From Vreelandella halophila (lineage in GTDB: Bacteria; Pseudomonadota; Gammaproteobacteria; Pseudomonadales; Oleiphilaceae), in NCBI RefSeq assembly GCF_009856365.1, contig NZ_WMEX01000004.1:62001-126000 (forward strand): a DNA stretch of 64,000 nucleotides, given 5' to 3'. The stretch's first letter is position 1. Every line of letters starts with the position of its first letter. The position numbers and the translations under genes are program-made. The notes below the pieces were generated by a model. It did no database searches and was not told where the DNA came from. It worked only from the letters and a program-made list of their open reading frames with translations. This document shows positions 17,727 through 26,836 of this stretch, in pieces.

Positions 17727-19145
17727 TCACCCCCTTTTCCGTGTAAGTCGCCCCAGTCGTGCGATGGCTGCGTCCACGCGGTCCGCATCCGCAACGCCAC
17801 AGTTCACCCTGAGATAGCGCTGGAACCGTTCCGTTGAGGAGAACAGCGGACCCGGGGCGATGCTGATGCCTTCTTCCAGTGCGTGCTGTTGCAGGTTAAG
17901 GGTGTTGGCGTGCTCCGGCAGTTCCACCCAGAGCACGAATCCGCCCCGTGGTCGGCTGACCCGGGTGCCCCGGGGGAAGTGCTCCTGTATGCCGCGCGCA
18001 ACACGGTTGACCTGGCGCTGATAGATCCGCCGGATACGCCGCAGGTAACGGTCGTAGCCGCCCTGGTCCAGGAACCGGGCGAGCGCGAGCGTCTGCAGGG
18101 TTGGGGCGGCCTGGTTGGTCGCGTACTTGAGGTAGGTGAGCTGGTCGCGGAAGCGCCCGGGTACAGCCCAGCCGATCCTCATTCCGGTTCCCAGTGTCTT
18201 GGAAAAGGAACTGCAGTACAGAACACCCCCGTCCGTGTCCCAGGCCTTGGCCGCCCAGGGCCGATCACCGGAGAACCCCAGCTCGCCGTAGATGTCGTCC
18301 TCGATCAGGGGAATGCCATTGTCCGCAAGCAGCCGGACAGTCGCTTCCTTGCGTTCATTGGAGGCGAGGTGGCCCAGCGGATTGCCGTAGTTGGGCATGG
18401 CCACACAGGCCTGTATCGGCCATCGCTCGATGGCGCTTTCCAGGGTCTCCGGGTGGATGCCGCCACCGGGCTCGGTCGGTAACTCCAGAGCCCGCATGCC
18501 CTGGGATTCTATGGCCTGAAGAATGCCGTAGAAGGTGGGTGACTCAATAGCGATCACGTCTCCGGGATTGGCCACGGCGCGCAGGCTCAGGGAGATTGCT
18601 TCCTGGCAGCCACTGGTGATGACCACGTCATCCGGGCTGATGTGGCAGCCGGCATCCGCCATCCGCCGGGCGATCTGCACACGCAGGGATTCATCTCCGG
18701 GAGGGAAGTCATAGCCGGCCACACGGTTCCTGTGGACCCGCCGTGCATGCCCGATACAGCGGTCCAGGGCCGTAAGTGGCAGCAGCTCGGGATCGGGCAC
18801 GGCGGTTCCCAGGGGAAGCAGGGCAGGGTCACCATACTGGCGGATCAGCTCCAGTACGCGGGCCTGGCCTGTGACCAGCGTGGGTCCGTCCTCAGTACTC
18901 TCAGGCTTGCGCCACTCCACAGGGGCGGCATCCGGTTCCTGAACGTAGAATCCGGAACGGGGCCGCGCACGGATGATGCCGCGATCCTCCAGAAGCTGGC
19001 ACGCTTCCACGGCGGTGGCCAGGCTGACCCCGAACTGCTGTGACAGTTTGCGTATACCCGGCAGCCGGTCCCCCGGGCTGTAGACACTGTCCTCAATCTG
19101 CTGGGCGATCTGTCCCGCCACATCCTCGTAGAGCCACTTGCCCAT
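17727..19145 (-). CDS. MocR-type GntR regulator with aminotransferase domain
   Basis: A 472-aa fusion with an N-terminal GntR winged helix (1-70, e.g. GDRLPGIRKLSQQFGVSLATAVEACQ) and a class I aminotransferase fold. The PLP lysine is near residue 315 in SSFSKTLGTGMRIGW. MocR proteins usually act as PLP- or amino-acid-responsive regulators of a neighbouring operon rather than as free enzymes. The nearest divergent gene is glycine/sarcosine N-methyltransferase, 323 bp away, so control of that gene is possible. Both sit between tRNA-Cys and tRNA-Leu of a normally contiguous tRNA operon. Confidence 0.92.
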   Translation of the reverse strand: MGKWLYEDVAGQIAQQIEDSVYSPGDRLPGIRKLSQQFGVSLATAVEACQLLEDRGIIRARPRSGFYVQEPDAAPVEWRKPESTEDGPTLVTGQARVLELIRQYGDPALLPLGTAVPDPELLPLTALDRCIGHARRVHRNRVAGYDFPPGDESLRVQIARRMADAGCHISPDDVVITSGCQEAISLSLRAVANPGDVIAIESPTFYGILQAIESQGMRALELPTEPGGGIHPETLESAIERWPIQACVAMPNYGNPLGHLASNERKEATVRLLADNGIPLIEDDIYGELGFSGDRPWAAKAWDTDGGVLYCSSFSKTLGTGMRIGWAVPGRFRDQLTYLKYATNQAAPTLQTLALARFLDQGGYDRYLRRIRRIYQRQVNRVARGIQEHFPRGTRVSRPRGGFVLWVELPEHANTLNLQQHALEEGISIAPGPLFSSTERFQRYLRVNCGVADADRVDAAIARLGRLTRKRG

Positions 19146-19468
19146 CTGTACTCCTTAACTACATCGCCCCCTGATGCTGCCATAGGGGAAAACCGAAAAC
19201 TGTAATGGTATCTTTTTTACGTTTCTGAATCTGTACCGTCAACGGAAATCTGCGTACAGTTCGTCTTGGTCGTGGTCGGACGCCGGCATCAAACCCGCCC
19301 GGCGTTCCCGTTCCCATCGCTGGCCAGCCTGGTCCTTCAGGCGGTGGTGCCAACCACCTACCGATGGGGAAGCGGTATGCAATACCTGCGTACGGTTAAC
19401 CACGGCAGGACTCCCTATCTGATTCAAGCGGATGTTCCTGCGGACCAATTTTCAAGGAGAAACGAATC
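19146..19468. other. 323-bp divergent intergenic region, MocR / GSMT
   Basis: This gap separates the divergent MocR and methyltransferase genes and should hold both promoters. A good AAGGAG ribosome-binding site (19455-19460) serves the methyltransferase. I found no convincing -35/-10 pair, direct repeat or small ORF. Confidence 0.5.
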
Positions 19469-20245
19469 ATGACAGCTGTAGAAAACGCGAATGCCGGCGA
19501 ACAGTACGAGCAGTATACCCCCAGTTTCGCCGAATACTGGGATGACCTGGTCGGCTGGGACGATCGCCTGGAACGCGATGGACCCTTCTACGGACGGCTG
19601 CTCAACGCCCACGGCGCAAAAGACGTCGCCGACGTTGCCTGCGGTACCGGCGTCAACGCCGTAGCCCTGGCTCTGGGGGGCTTCAAGGTCACCGCCACTG
19701 ACGGCTCAGAGAACATGCTCGAAAAGGCGCGGGAGAACGCCAAGGCACGCGGTGCGACTTTCAATAAATCCTGCGTAGCTGACTGGCTGACCCTGGACGA
19801 TACTCTGGGCAAGGAACAATATGACGCCATCGTGTGCCTGGGTAACTCCTTTACCCACCTGTTCGACCACGAGCAGCGCCGCGATGCCCTGCACGCCATG
19901 TTCCGGACACTGCGCCCGGGTGGCATGCTGATCATCGATCATCGCAACTACGACACCATGCTGGACGAGGGCTACAGCTCCAAGCATGCGTACAACTATT
20001 GCGGTGACGGTGTGGATGTGGGCCCCGCCCAGCTGCATCGCGGTCTGGCGCAGTTCCACTACACGTTCAAGGACGGCAGCACTTTCCAGCTCAACATGTA
20101 TCCGCTGCGTCAGAACTACGTAACGCACCTGCTCGAGGACGCGGGCTTCGTTAACGTTGAACGCTACGGCGACATGCAGCGTCCGTTCATCCTCAATCAG
20201 GTGGACTTCATTCAGCAGGTGGCTTTCCGTCCGCCGGAAGCATAA
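19469..20245 (+). CDS. Glycine/sarcosine N-methyltransferase (glycine betaine synthesis)
   Basis: A 258-aa SAM-dependent methyltransferase with motif I DVADVACGTGVNAVALAL (about 51-68) and the acidic ribose-binding Asp in VTATDGSENML. The whole sequence fits GSMT, which methylates glycine to sarcosine and dimethylglycine in halophiles such as Halorhodospira halochloris (268 aa there). The final step needs sarcosine/dimethylglycine methyltransferase, usually the next gene; here only a terminator and tRNA-Leu follow. The product is acidic, as expected in a salt-adapted cytoplasm. A strong Shine-Dalgarno sequence precedes the ATG. Confidence 0.88.
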   Translation: MTAVENANAGEQYEQYTPSFAEYWDDLVGWDDRLERDGPFYGRLLNAHGAKDVADVACGTGVNAVALALGGFKVTATDGSENMLEKARENAKARGATFNKSCVADWLTLDDTLGKEQYDAIVCLGNSFTHLFDHEQRRDALHAMFRTLRPGGMLIIDHRNYDTMLDEGYSSKHAYNYCGDGVDVGPAQLHRGLAQFHYTFKDGSTFQLNMYPLRQNYVTHLLEDAGFVNVERYGDMQRPFILNQVDFIQQVAFRPPEA

Positions 20246-20267
20246 ACACCGCTGCGTGATTGTGTTG

Positions 20268-20300
20268 AAACCCCGCGGTTACCGCCGCGGGGTTTTCTGT
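20268..20300 (+). terminator. Rho-independent terminator after GSMT
   Basis: CCCCGCGG (20271-20278), loop TTACCG and CCGCGGGG (20285-20292) are followed by TTTTCTGTTT. The stem begins 22 bp after the methyltransferase stop. It isolates that gene from the tRNA-Leu promoter downstream. Confidence 0.9.
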
Positions 20301-20314
20301 TTCTGAACCTCTGA

Positions 20315-20343
20315 TTGCGTTTCCTTCCAGGGGTTTATACAAT
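20315..20343 (+). promoter_or_regulatory. Separate promoter of tRNA-Leu
   Basis: TTGCGT (20315-20320), a 17-bp spacer and TACAAT (20338-20343) are followed by a GC-rich discriminator (CCTCCCG) and, 24 bp later, by tRNA-Leu. The GC-rich discriminator is typical of stringently controlled stable-RNA promoters. Having its own promoter fits the split of the Gly-Cys-Leu operon. Confidence 0.7.
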
Positions 20344-20367
20344 CCTCCCGCCTTTCCTGATCCTTCT

Positions 20368-20452
20368 GCGGCTGTGGTGGAATGGGTAGACACTGGGGAC
20401 TTAAAATCCCCTGCCTTCGGGCGTGCCGGTTCAAGTCCGGCCAGCCGCACCA
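20368..20452 (+). tRNA. leuZ: tRNA-Leu (anticodon UAA)
   Basis: An 85-nt class II tRNA with acceptor GCGGCTG/CAGCCGC, anticodon stem GGGGA/TCCCC around CT-TAA-AA, long variable arm (TGCCTTCGGGCGT), T-loop TTCAAGT and an encoded CCA. It matches the third tRNA of the E. coli glyW-cysT-leuZ operon but lies 2.65 kb from tRNA-Cys. Confidence 0.97.
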
Positions 20453-20490
20453 TTTCCAGTCTGAACATTGAGCCGCTGCCAAAGGGGTAG

Positions 20491-20517
20491 GGAACCGTTC
20501 CCGGTCTCTCCGGTTCC
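20491..20517 (+). terminator. Possible tRNA-Leu terminator hairpin
   Basis: GGAACCG (20491-20497) and CGGTTCC (20511-20517) form a 7-bp stem 38 bp after tRNA-Leu. Only a short T-containing stretch (GCTTTG) follows, so the call is weak. It lies 42 bp before the end of prsT on the other strand. Confidence 0.35.
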
Positions 20518-20558
20518 GCTTTGTCCGAAGTGTGCATTCCCGGGGGCTGCCCAGGGCG

Positions 20559-23234
20559 TCAGCGGGTGAGTTCCTCGGCCCGGGCATTATTTCCGGCTTC
20601 CCGGTGCACGGCAGCAAGATGCTCCCGGATCTCCGCGGCCTCGGGCGCCAGCTCATGGGCGGATTCCAGGATCTCGATACTCCGCTCAAGATCCCCGTTG
20701 CGGAAGAGTATCCAGCCGTAGGTATCCACAATGGAGGCGGCTTCCGGATTGGCATTATAGGCTTTTTCCGCCAGTTCCAGTGCCCGCTCCGGTTCGTCCT
20801 CATGAAGGAGCCAGGCAAGGTTGTTCAGGGCAACGGCGTTCTCGGGCGCCAGCTGCAGGGTCCGTTCGTAGGCGCTACGCGCCGCTTCCCGGTTGCCGGT
20901 ACTCTGCTCCAGCATTGCCAGTTCGAGGTACAGCCTTGAGGACTGGGGGAACTTTTCGGTGGCTGCCTCAAGCACCTCAATGGCACGGCGACCGCGCTCC
21001 GCCTCACGCAGCACGCGCACCTGGCGTGCGACAGTCTGAGGCGAATCGGATTTGTCCCGGGCGAGCTGGTACAGGTCCGCTGCCTGGGAGTAGTTGCCCT
21101 CGCTGGCCATATAGTCCGCCTCCAGCAGGAAGGGCCGGGGAGAGCCGGGGTGCTGGGTCTTTATCGAGCGGAGAATGTCCCGGGCATCCGAGGCACGCTC
21201 CGCCTCAAACTGAAGCCGTGCCTCAAACAGCGCAAGTCCTTCATGTTCCGTATAGCGCTGGCGGCCCTGGCGCACGAGTTCCCGGGTGCGGCCGTCATTG
21301 CCACGGTCGGCGGTGGTGCGGGCAGCAGCGAGATAGGCGCCTGCAATCACAGAGACCTTCTGGCCGCTGTCATCGAGCCGGTTCTCGATGGCGGCAACCA
21401 GCTCGGAGGCCCGTTCATCATCACCACTTTCCAGTGCCACTTGCAGCAGATAGCGATGGGGGGCTGTTGCTGAATCACTTTCGTCGGCCACGCGGGCAAG
21501 AAAATCCCGCGTGGCGTCTTCAGCATCGTGATTCGCGGCAACGGACACAAGATCCCGAAGGTAGCGTGGGCTGTCCGGGGCGAGCTCAACAGCCCGACGC
21601 AGGTGCTCCAGGGCAGGCTTCGCGTTGCCATCCCGGGCATGGAGTGCACCCAGGGCATGGTGGCTGGCGGGAGACTCATCCATTCCGATGGCCTCCTGAT
21701 AATGTTGCCGCGCCGCGTCCGAATCCCCGCGGAGCTGTGCTATGTCGCCAGCCAGGTTTTGGGCAAGGACACTGTCAGGCTGATCACCGCGCCACTGGTC
21801 CACTACCTTCCGGGCGGCTTCGTGCTCGCCTTGCTCAGCCAGGAAGCGGGCAAGAAACGCCCGTGGCTGTTCCGCATCCGGTGCGCGCTCAATGGCGGTT
21901 TCAAGCTGTGTCCGCGCCTCCTGATTGTTGCCCTCGGAGGCGAGGTATCGGGCAAACCGTACCCGCAGGTCGGTGTTGTCCGGCGCCATCGCCAGGGATT
22001 GCTCAATCATGGCACGACCGAGCTGGTCCTCACCGCTGCTGAGCGCGGCGACGCCGATCAGTGCGACCACTCCGGGGTCGTTGCCTTCGGGATCCAGCTC
22101 CTCCAGCATCCGGCGCGCTTCTTCAGGACGCTGGAGCTGGATCCGGGCCGCGGCCAGCATCTTGGTAAGCTCACCGGAGTCCACCTTATCCTGGTATTCC
22201 GACAGAAGTGACTCGGCATCATCCATACGACCCTGCTGGAACCGGATGATGCCCAGCAGGATGCCGGCGTCGTCATGACCTGGTGCCTGAGCAAGTACCT
22301 CCTCAAGATGGCCGGCAGCAATGGAAAGGTTACCCTCACCATAGGCCTCGCGGGCAGCCCGCATACCAGACCGGATGGTTCCCGGAGCGGAATTCGCCAG
22401 CATTTCCTCGTAGACGAATGCCTGGGAGGCATTGCCGTTCTCACGCAGCACGTCGATCAGCAGGGAAATGGTTTCGTATTTGCGACGGGTCATCACATCG
22501 TAACGTCCGATGCCCTCAAGGGCCTGGGTGTAGGCTTCCGCAGCCTCCTCGAACCGGCCTTCCTGATGGGCGATGCGGGCGCGCCAGAGCCACACCTCGG
22601 AGTCATCGGCGTCCTGCTCCCTGGCGGCTGCCAGATGTTCCCGGGCGGCCTCTTTATCACCCTGCTGCCAGGCGAGCCGGGAAAACCCCAGATGGGCCAT
22701 GATGGCGCCCGGGTTGGTATCCAGGGCCCGCTTGTACGCTTTGCGGGCGGCGTCGGCATCACCCGCCTGACGGTGGGCATCGCCAGCGAGCCGGTGCGCG
22801 GTAATCTGCTGGTTGCGCTCAGGCTCCCGGAGGGAATCGAGAGCCTCAATAGCACCGTCCCAGTCCTCGCGGATCAATCGTGCCTGGGCGCGGGCGAGCG
22901 CCATGCGGTTGAGGTGATCCCGGTTCTCTGGGTCTTCCGTATCAATCCTTTCAGCGAGCTCATCAAGCTGGCGTTCCGCGGTGTCTCCATCCCCCGCAGT
23001 AATCAGGTTTCTGATGACCAGGAACCAGGGCTCGAACTGGTCCGGCTTCAGCTCCATAGCATTGCGGGCCTCCTGGGTGCTGGCCTGGAGCTCACCCTGT
23101 TCGCGGAAGAACTGCGCCTGATCCATATGACTCAGAAACTCGACTTCCTCCTGGCTCATCTGGTCGTCGTTGCTGCAACCGGCCAGAAGAGCCAGAAGCA
23201 GGGCCAGCGGAAGCCATGGCTGGATAGATTTCAT
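20559..23234 (-). CDS. prsT: PrsT-like TPR lipoprotein of the PEP-CTERM/XrtA system
   Basis: An 891-aa lipoprotein (LLALLAGC, lipobox Cys20) built almost entirely of tetratricopeptide repeats. Repeated units such as PGAIMAHLGFSRLAWQQGDKEAAREHL and PENAVALNNLAWLLHEDEPERALELAEKAY are visible. Size and position directly after a PrsR-type regulator match PrsT, found with exosortase A systems in exopolysaccharide producers. It probably works as an envelope scaffold. Its start overlaps the prsR stop by 4 nt. Without the neighbours it would only be a generic TPR protein. Confidence 0.85.
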   Translation of the reverse strand: MKSIQPWLPLALLLALLAGCSNDDQMSQEEVEFLSHMDQAQFFREQGELQASTQEARNAMELKPDQFEPWFLVIRNLITAGDGDTAERQLDELAERIDTEDPENRDHLNRMALARAQARLIREDWDGAIEALDSLREPERNQQITAHRLAGDAHRQAGDADAARKAYKRALDTNPGAIMAHLGFSRLAWQQGDKEAAREHLAAAREQDADDSEVWLWRARIAHQEGRFEEAAEAYTQALEGIGRYDVMTRRKYETISLLIDVLRENGNASQAFVYEEMLANSAPGTIRSGMRAAREAYGEGNLSIAAGHLEEVLAQAPGHDDAGILLGIIRFQQGRMDDAESLLSEYQDKVDSGELTKMLAAARIQLQRPEEARRMLEELDPEGNDPGVVALIGVAALSSGEDQLGRAMIEQSLAMAPDNTDLRVRFARYLASEGNNQEARTQLETAIERAPDAEQPRAFLARFLAEQGEHEAARKVVDQWRGDQPDSVLAQNLAGDIAQLRGDSDAARQHYQEAIGMDESPASHHALGALHARDGNAKPALEHLRRAVELAPDSPRYLRDLVSVAANHDAEDATRDFLARVADESDSATAPHRYLLQVALESGDDERASELVAAIENRLDDSGQKVSVIAGAYLAAARTTADRGNDGRTRELVRQGRQRYTEHEGLALFEARLQFEAERASDARDILRSIKTQHPGSPRPFLLEADYMASEGNYSQAADLYQLARDKSDSPQTVARQVRVLREAERGRRAIEVLEAATEKFPQSSRLYLELAMLEQSTGNREAARSAYERTLQLAPENAVALNNLAWLLHEDEPERALELAEKAYNANPEAASIVDTYGWILFRNGDLERSIEILESAHELAPEAAEIREHLAAVHREAGNNARAEELTR

Positions 23235-24619
23235 TGGACCCCCTGAGCGACCGAAGTCGCGATGCTGTACTTGTCGGTGAGGTTATAGAGTGTTGGTCGC
23301 GTAACGCCCAGAAGCCGTGCTGCCTGCGCCATGTTGTAGTCGGCGCACAGCAGTGCCTGGGTAATGGCGCGCCGCTCCGCCTCCTCACGGACCTGGCGCA
23401 GGTTCAGGGCGGAACCGGTGCTGTCGTCCGCGGCGTCGAGCTCCAGATCAGCGGCTGTGATGCGCTTACCTTCGGCCATGATGGTGGCGCGCTTGACCTT
23501 GTTGATCATCTCACGGACGTTGCCTGGCCAGTTATAGGCCCGCACTGCGCGCAGCGCATCTTCCGAGAAGGTCAGGGTGGTCCGGTTCATCTGGCCAGCA
23601 AACTCCCTGAGAAGGGACTGGGCGATCAGAACAGCATCGCCTTCACGTGCCCTCAAGGGGGGAACTGGTACGGTGATCTCGCTCAGGCGGTAATAGAGAT
23701 CCTCACGGAACTGCTGATTGCGGATCAGGGTCTCAAGATCCTGATGAGTGGCGGCCACCACCCGCACATCCACCGGGATGGAACGCACGCCACCAACACG
23801 CTCGATGACCCGCTCCTGCAGGAAGCGCAGCATCTTGACCTGCAGCGACAGCGGCATATCGCCAATCTCGTCCAGGAAGAGCGTGCCACCGTGTGCCATC
23901 TCCACCTTTCCCTGTTTACTCTGGCTGGCACCTGTGAAGGCGCCTTTCTCATGGCCGAACAGCTCGCTTTCGAGCAGGTTCTCCGGGATGGCCGCGCAGT
24001 TGATGGCCGCAAAGGGCTTGTTGAGCCGGGGGCTGAGATCGTGCAGTGCACGTGCCAGCACCTCTTTGCCGGTTCCGGTTTCACCGGTGATGAGTGTGGT
24101 CACGTCCGCAGGTGCGATCTTCTCGATCGTTCGGCAGGTGGCGATCATCTGAGGGCTTGAAGCAATAATGCCCTTGAGGCGGGCGCCATTATGACCAACA
24201 GCCAGCCGTTCGTTCTCCCGCTCAAGTTCGTGGAGGCGGAAAGCGCGGCTGACGACAAAGTTGAGGATATCGCTGTCCAGCGGCTTCTGATAGAAGTCCG
24301 CGGCGCCCATGCCCACGGCTCTCACCGCGTTCTCACGGTCTTCGCGCCCGGTTACGACAATAACCTTGGTGGCAGGTGCCAGGCCAAGGATATCCTCTAG
24401 AAGACGGAAGCCTTCGCTGGCGCCACCGGGATCCGGTGGCAGTCCCAGATCCAGAGTCACAACCTGCGGTTCACATCGGCGAAGGGCGGCCATGGCCTCC
24501 TCGCGGTCCTCTGCGACGGTGACCTCGGTACTTCCGTCAAAACACCACCGCATCTGGCTCTGCAGGCCAGGGTCATCTTCTATGATGAGCAGACGACGTG
24601 CTTCGGCATTTCCCTGCAT
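23231..24619 (-). CDS. prsR: PrsR-like sigma54-dependent response regulator
   Basis: A 462-aa NtrC-type regulator. The receiver domain has phospho-acceptor Asp57 (VVTLDLGLPP), followed by an AAA+ sigma54 domain with Walker A GETGTGKE and the sigma54-contact loop GAFTGA. It ends in a Fis-type helix-turn-helix (NMAQAARLLGVTRPTLYNLTDKY). The run of domains and the neighbours PrsK and PrsT identify it as the PEP-CTERM box response regulator, which activates PEP-CTERM protein genes from sigma54 promoters. No such target gene lies in this window. A 108-bp gap separates it from prsK. Confidence 0.9.
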   Translation of the reverse strand: MQGNAEARRLLIIEDDPGLQSQMRWCFDGSTEVTVAEDREEAMAALRRCEPQVVTLDLGLPPDPGGASEGFRLLEDILGLAPATKVIVVTGREDRENAVRAVGMGAADFYQKPLDSDILNFVVSRAFRLHELERENERLAVGHNGARLKGIIASSPQMIATCRTIEKIAPADVTTLITGETGTGKEVLARALHDLSPRLNKPFAAINCAAIPENLLESELFGHEKGAFTGASQSKQGKVEMAHGGTLFLDEIGDMPLSLQVKMLRFLQERVIERVGGVRSIPVDVRVVAATHQDLETLIRNQQFREDLYYRLSEITVPVPPLRAREGDAVLIAQSLLREFAGQMNRTTLTFSEDALRAVRAYNWPGNVREMINKVKRATIMAEGKRITAADLELDAADDSTGSALNLRQVREEAERRAITQALLCADYNMAQAARLLGVTRPTLYNLTDKYSIATSVAQGVQ

Positions 24620-24727
24620 GGATTTTCCTTACTGCGGTCAGCGCGATCAGCGCCCCTCAGGCTGAGCGTATGCTTTCTGCCTGCTGATGCCAATAGTGAA
24701 TGATCATTAACGTGATTTCTGCAGCAT

Positions 24728-26800
24728 TTAGGGCTCTGAATGGGCATCAGGCGAGGCCAGGGGCAGCCGGATGGTGAAGCAGGAGCCCACTCCGGGTTCG
24801 CTGGTGACGTCCATGGCGCCCCCGATCTGTTTGACGTATTCCTGGGCCTGGTAGGCCCCGATACCCATTCCGGTCAGGCCCTTGGTGCTCTGGAAAGGAC
24901 GGAAGAGCGAGTCCCTGATAAAGGTTTCACTCATGCCGTCGCCGGTATCCTGCACAAACAGCACCGCGGCCCCGCTGCCCGCCTTGAGGGTGAGGCTCAC
25001 TTCGCCGTCCCGGCGCGTCGCATCCTGGGCGTTCTGCACCAGATGGGAGAGTACGTTCTGCAGCTGCTGTGGATCGGCCCGGACAATCACATTGGATAAG
25101 GGACCCTCATAGACCGGCGCGGGTTCCTGGTTACCGCGCTGATCCACCACCTGCTGAGCGAGGGCGGCAACATCCAGTTCGGTTTCCCGTTCCGCGGTTT
25201 CCGGTTGACGGATGTGTTCGACAAGTCGCGACATCTTATTTACGGCGTGATCGGTGGTGGCGATCATGTCATCGATGAACTGGGGGTTGTCGCGGTGTTT
25301 GGGGGCGTTGCTGACCAGCAGGGAAAGTTGGGCGATCAGTGTCTTGAGGTCGTGCACCATGAACGCGGAAGCCTTGTTGACGGCCTCGAACTGCAGCGCT
25401 CTGGAAAGGCGGCTCTGGGCGTCCGCCTGGGCGAGGAAGTTGCTCAGCTGGCGGCCCACCACGCGGATCAGGTCGAAATTCTCCCAGTTGAGCTCAACCC
25501 GGGTATAGGGAGAGCCAACGAGGGCGATGCCATAGAGCTCCCGCCCGAGGTAGAGAGGAATGATGAGCCACTGGTCGTTGAAACCGAGAATGGCATCGGG
25601 AATCTCGAGCAGGTTGTAGCGCACGGGATCGACGGAGTATTCGTCCATGTCCAGGATCCATTCACGCTCGCGAAAGAATGCCGTCAGTTCCGCATCTCCG
25701 TCGATCTGTGTGTGTTTGGGCGGCACCAGCCCCACGGATGCCTGGAATGAGAAATGGCCTTCATCGTCCCGCAGCCACAGGGCTCCGGTGCGACTTTCGA
25801 CAAGTCCGGCAAGGGTGCGGATGGCCCGTTCCGGCAAGGGGGGGTCCTCGTTGAGGTTGCTGAAGGTCTCGGTCATCTTCAGCCACTCGTCGCGGTAATC
25901 GTACTTGTAGTCAAAGAAATTCTGGCTGACGAACATCATGACCCGTGCCCGGAACCAGCTGGAGGCCATCAGCAGCACAAACAGGAGCACGAAGGCAGCG
26001 ATGAACACCACCTGCAGGCCTTCCCCCCACTCCCCCCCGGCAAGCCGGACATAGTAGCCCCCGATCGCGACGATCAGCAGATAGATGCCCGCGAAGACCA
26101 GCGTGCCGGCGTGAAAGACAAAGGTGCGTGACAGCTGCAGCTGGACGGGCTGACGCCGGGCGTTGATCAGGTTGACGGCGAAAAGGGGCGTCAGCAGGGC
26201 GTTGACCGCGCCACGGGCGTCCCAGAGTCCGCTGGCCATACGGTTGAAGAGCAGTGCATCCGCATAGAGAAGGAATTCATAGAGGAAAACGCCAGTGATG
26301 CCGAAGCACAGATAGCGGATACTGGAACGCCCATAGGCCGAGGCATTGCGCCAGATCTGTTCCAGCACGCTGATTCCCAGCAGCGAAATGGCAAGCTGTG
26401 CGAACAGCATCGCCCGCGCTGACAGCAGGTTTATATCCAGTGCCCATCCTGTCAGGGCGGAAACGATGAGGACGGCCAGAATCGTGAGCAGAGCACCACT
26501 GGCAAACAGCAACAGCCGGCGGGAGAACAGGCTGTGATCCCGGGCATCGCGGATCAGCGCGAAGAGCACCAGGATCCAGGCGCTGTTACGGGCGAGTTCG
26601 ATAACATAGCGCAGGGCGAATTCGGGCCAGCCCCAAAGGGTCTGCGCCACGATAGCAATGGCCCAGAGTGCGGTTAGGCTCGCGGCCAGAAACAGGGCCC
26701 TGTCGGTACCCCGACGCAGGTAGCGGCAGGCGGTAAAGCCTGCGAGGACACTATAGACCACCGCCGCCGCAAGGTGGCTGACAACACCGAACTCCAGCAA
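24728..26800 (-). CDS. prsK: PrsK-like membrane sensor histidine kinase
   Basis: A 690-aa kinase with about eight N-terminal membrane segments (1-285), a GAF-like domain (about 320-455), a phospho-acceptor H483 (FMVHDLKTL) and an HATPase domain (LVQNAQDATR, DTGDGMS, GMGIGAYQAQEYV). This is the architecture of PrsK, the kinase of exosortase A/PEP-CTERM systems. The start is TTG at 26800, supported by GGGAG 7 nt upstream; no nearby ATG fits. It follows the SDR gene by 36 bp and precedes prsR, so the five genes down to prsT look like one unit. Confidence 0.9.
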   Translation of the reverse strand: MLEFGVVSHLAAAVVYSVLAGFTACRYLRRGTDRALFLAASLTALWAIAIVAQTLWGWPEFALRYVIELARNSAWILVLFALIRDARDHSLFSRRLLLFASGALLTILAVLIVSALTGWALDINLLSARAMLFAQLAISLLGISVLEQIWRNASAYGRSSIRYLCFGITGVFLYEFLLYADALLFNRMASGLWDARGAVNALLTPLFAVNLINARRQPVQLQLSRTFVFHAGTLVFAGIYLLIVAIGGYYVRLAGGEWGEGLQVVFIAAFVLLFVLLMASSWFRARVMMFVSQNFFDYKYDYRDEWLKMTETFSNLNEDPPLPERAIRTLAGLVESRTGALWLRDDEGHFSFQASVGLVPPKHTQIDGDAELTAFFREREWILDMDEYSVDPVRYNLLEIPDAILGFNDQWLIIPLYLGRELYGIALVGSPYTRVELNWENFDLIRVVGRQLSNFLAQADAQSRLSRALQFEAVNKASAFMVHDLKTLIAQLSLLVSNAPKHRDNPQFIDDMIATTDHAVNKMSRLVEHIRQPETAERETELDVAALAQQVVDQRGNQEPAPVYEGPLSNVIVRADPQQLQNVLSHLVQNAQDATRRDGEVSLTLKAGSGAAVLFVQDTGDGMSETFIRDSLFRPFQSTKGLTGMGIGAYQAQEYVKQIGGAMDVTSEPGVGSCFTIRLPLASPDAHSEP

Positions 26801-26836
26801 CTGTTACTCCCTTTGCTCATTCGGAGTCGCGGGCGT

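Noticed and set aside
17624-20367. Genomic island with tRNA attachment sites
   Set aside because: No integrase gene and no repeat of the tRNA-Cys 3' end was found near tRNA-Leu, so a site-specific island is not supported even though the segment looks inserted.
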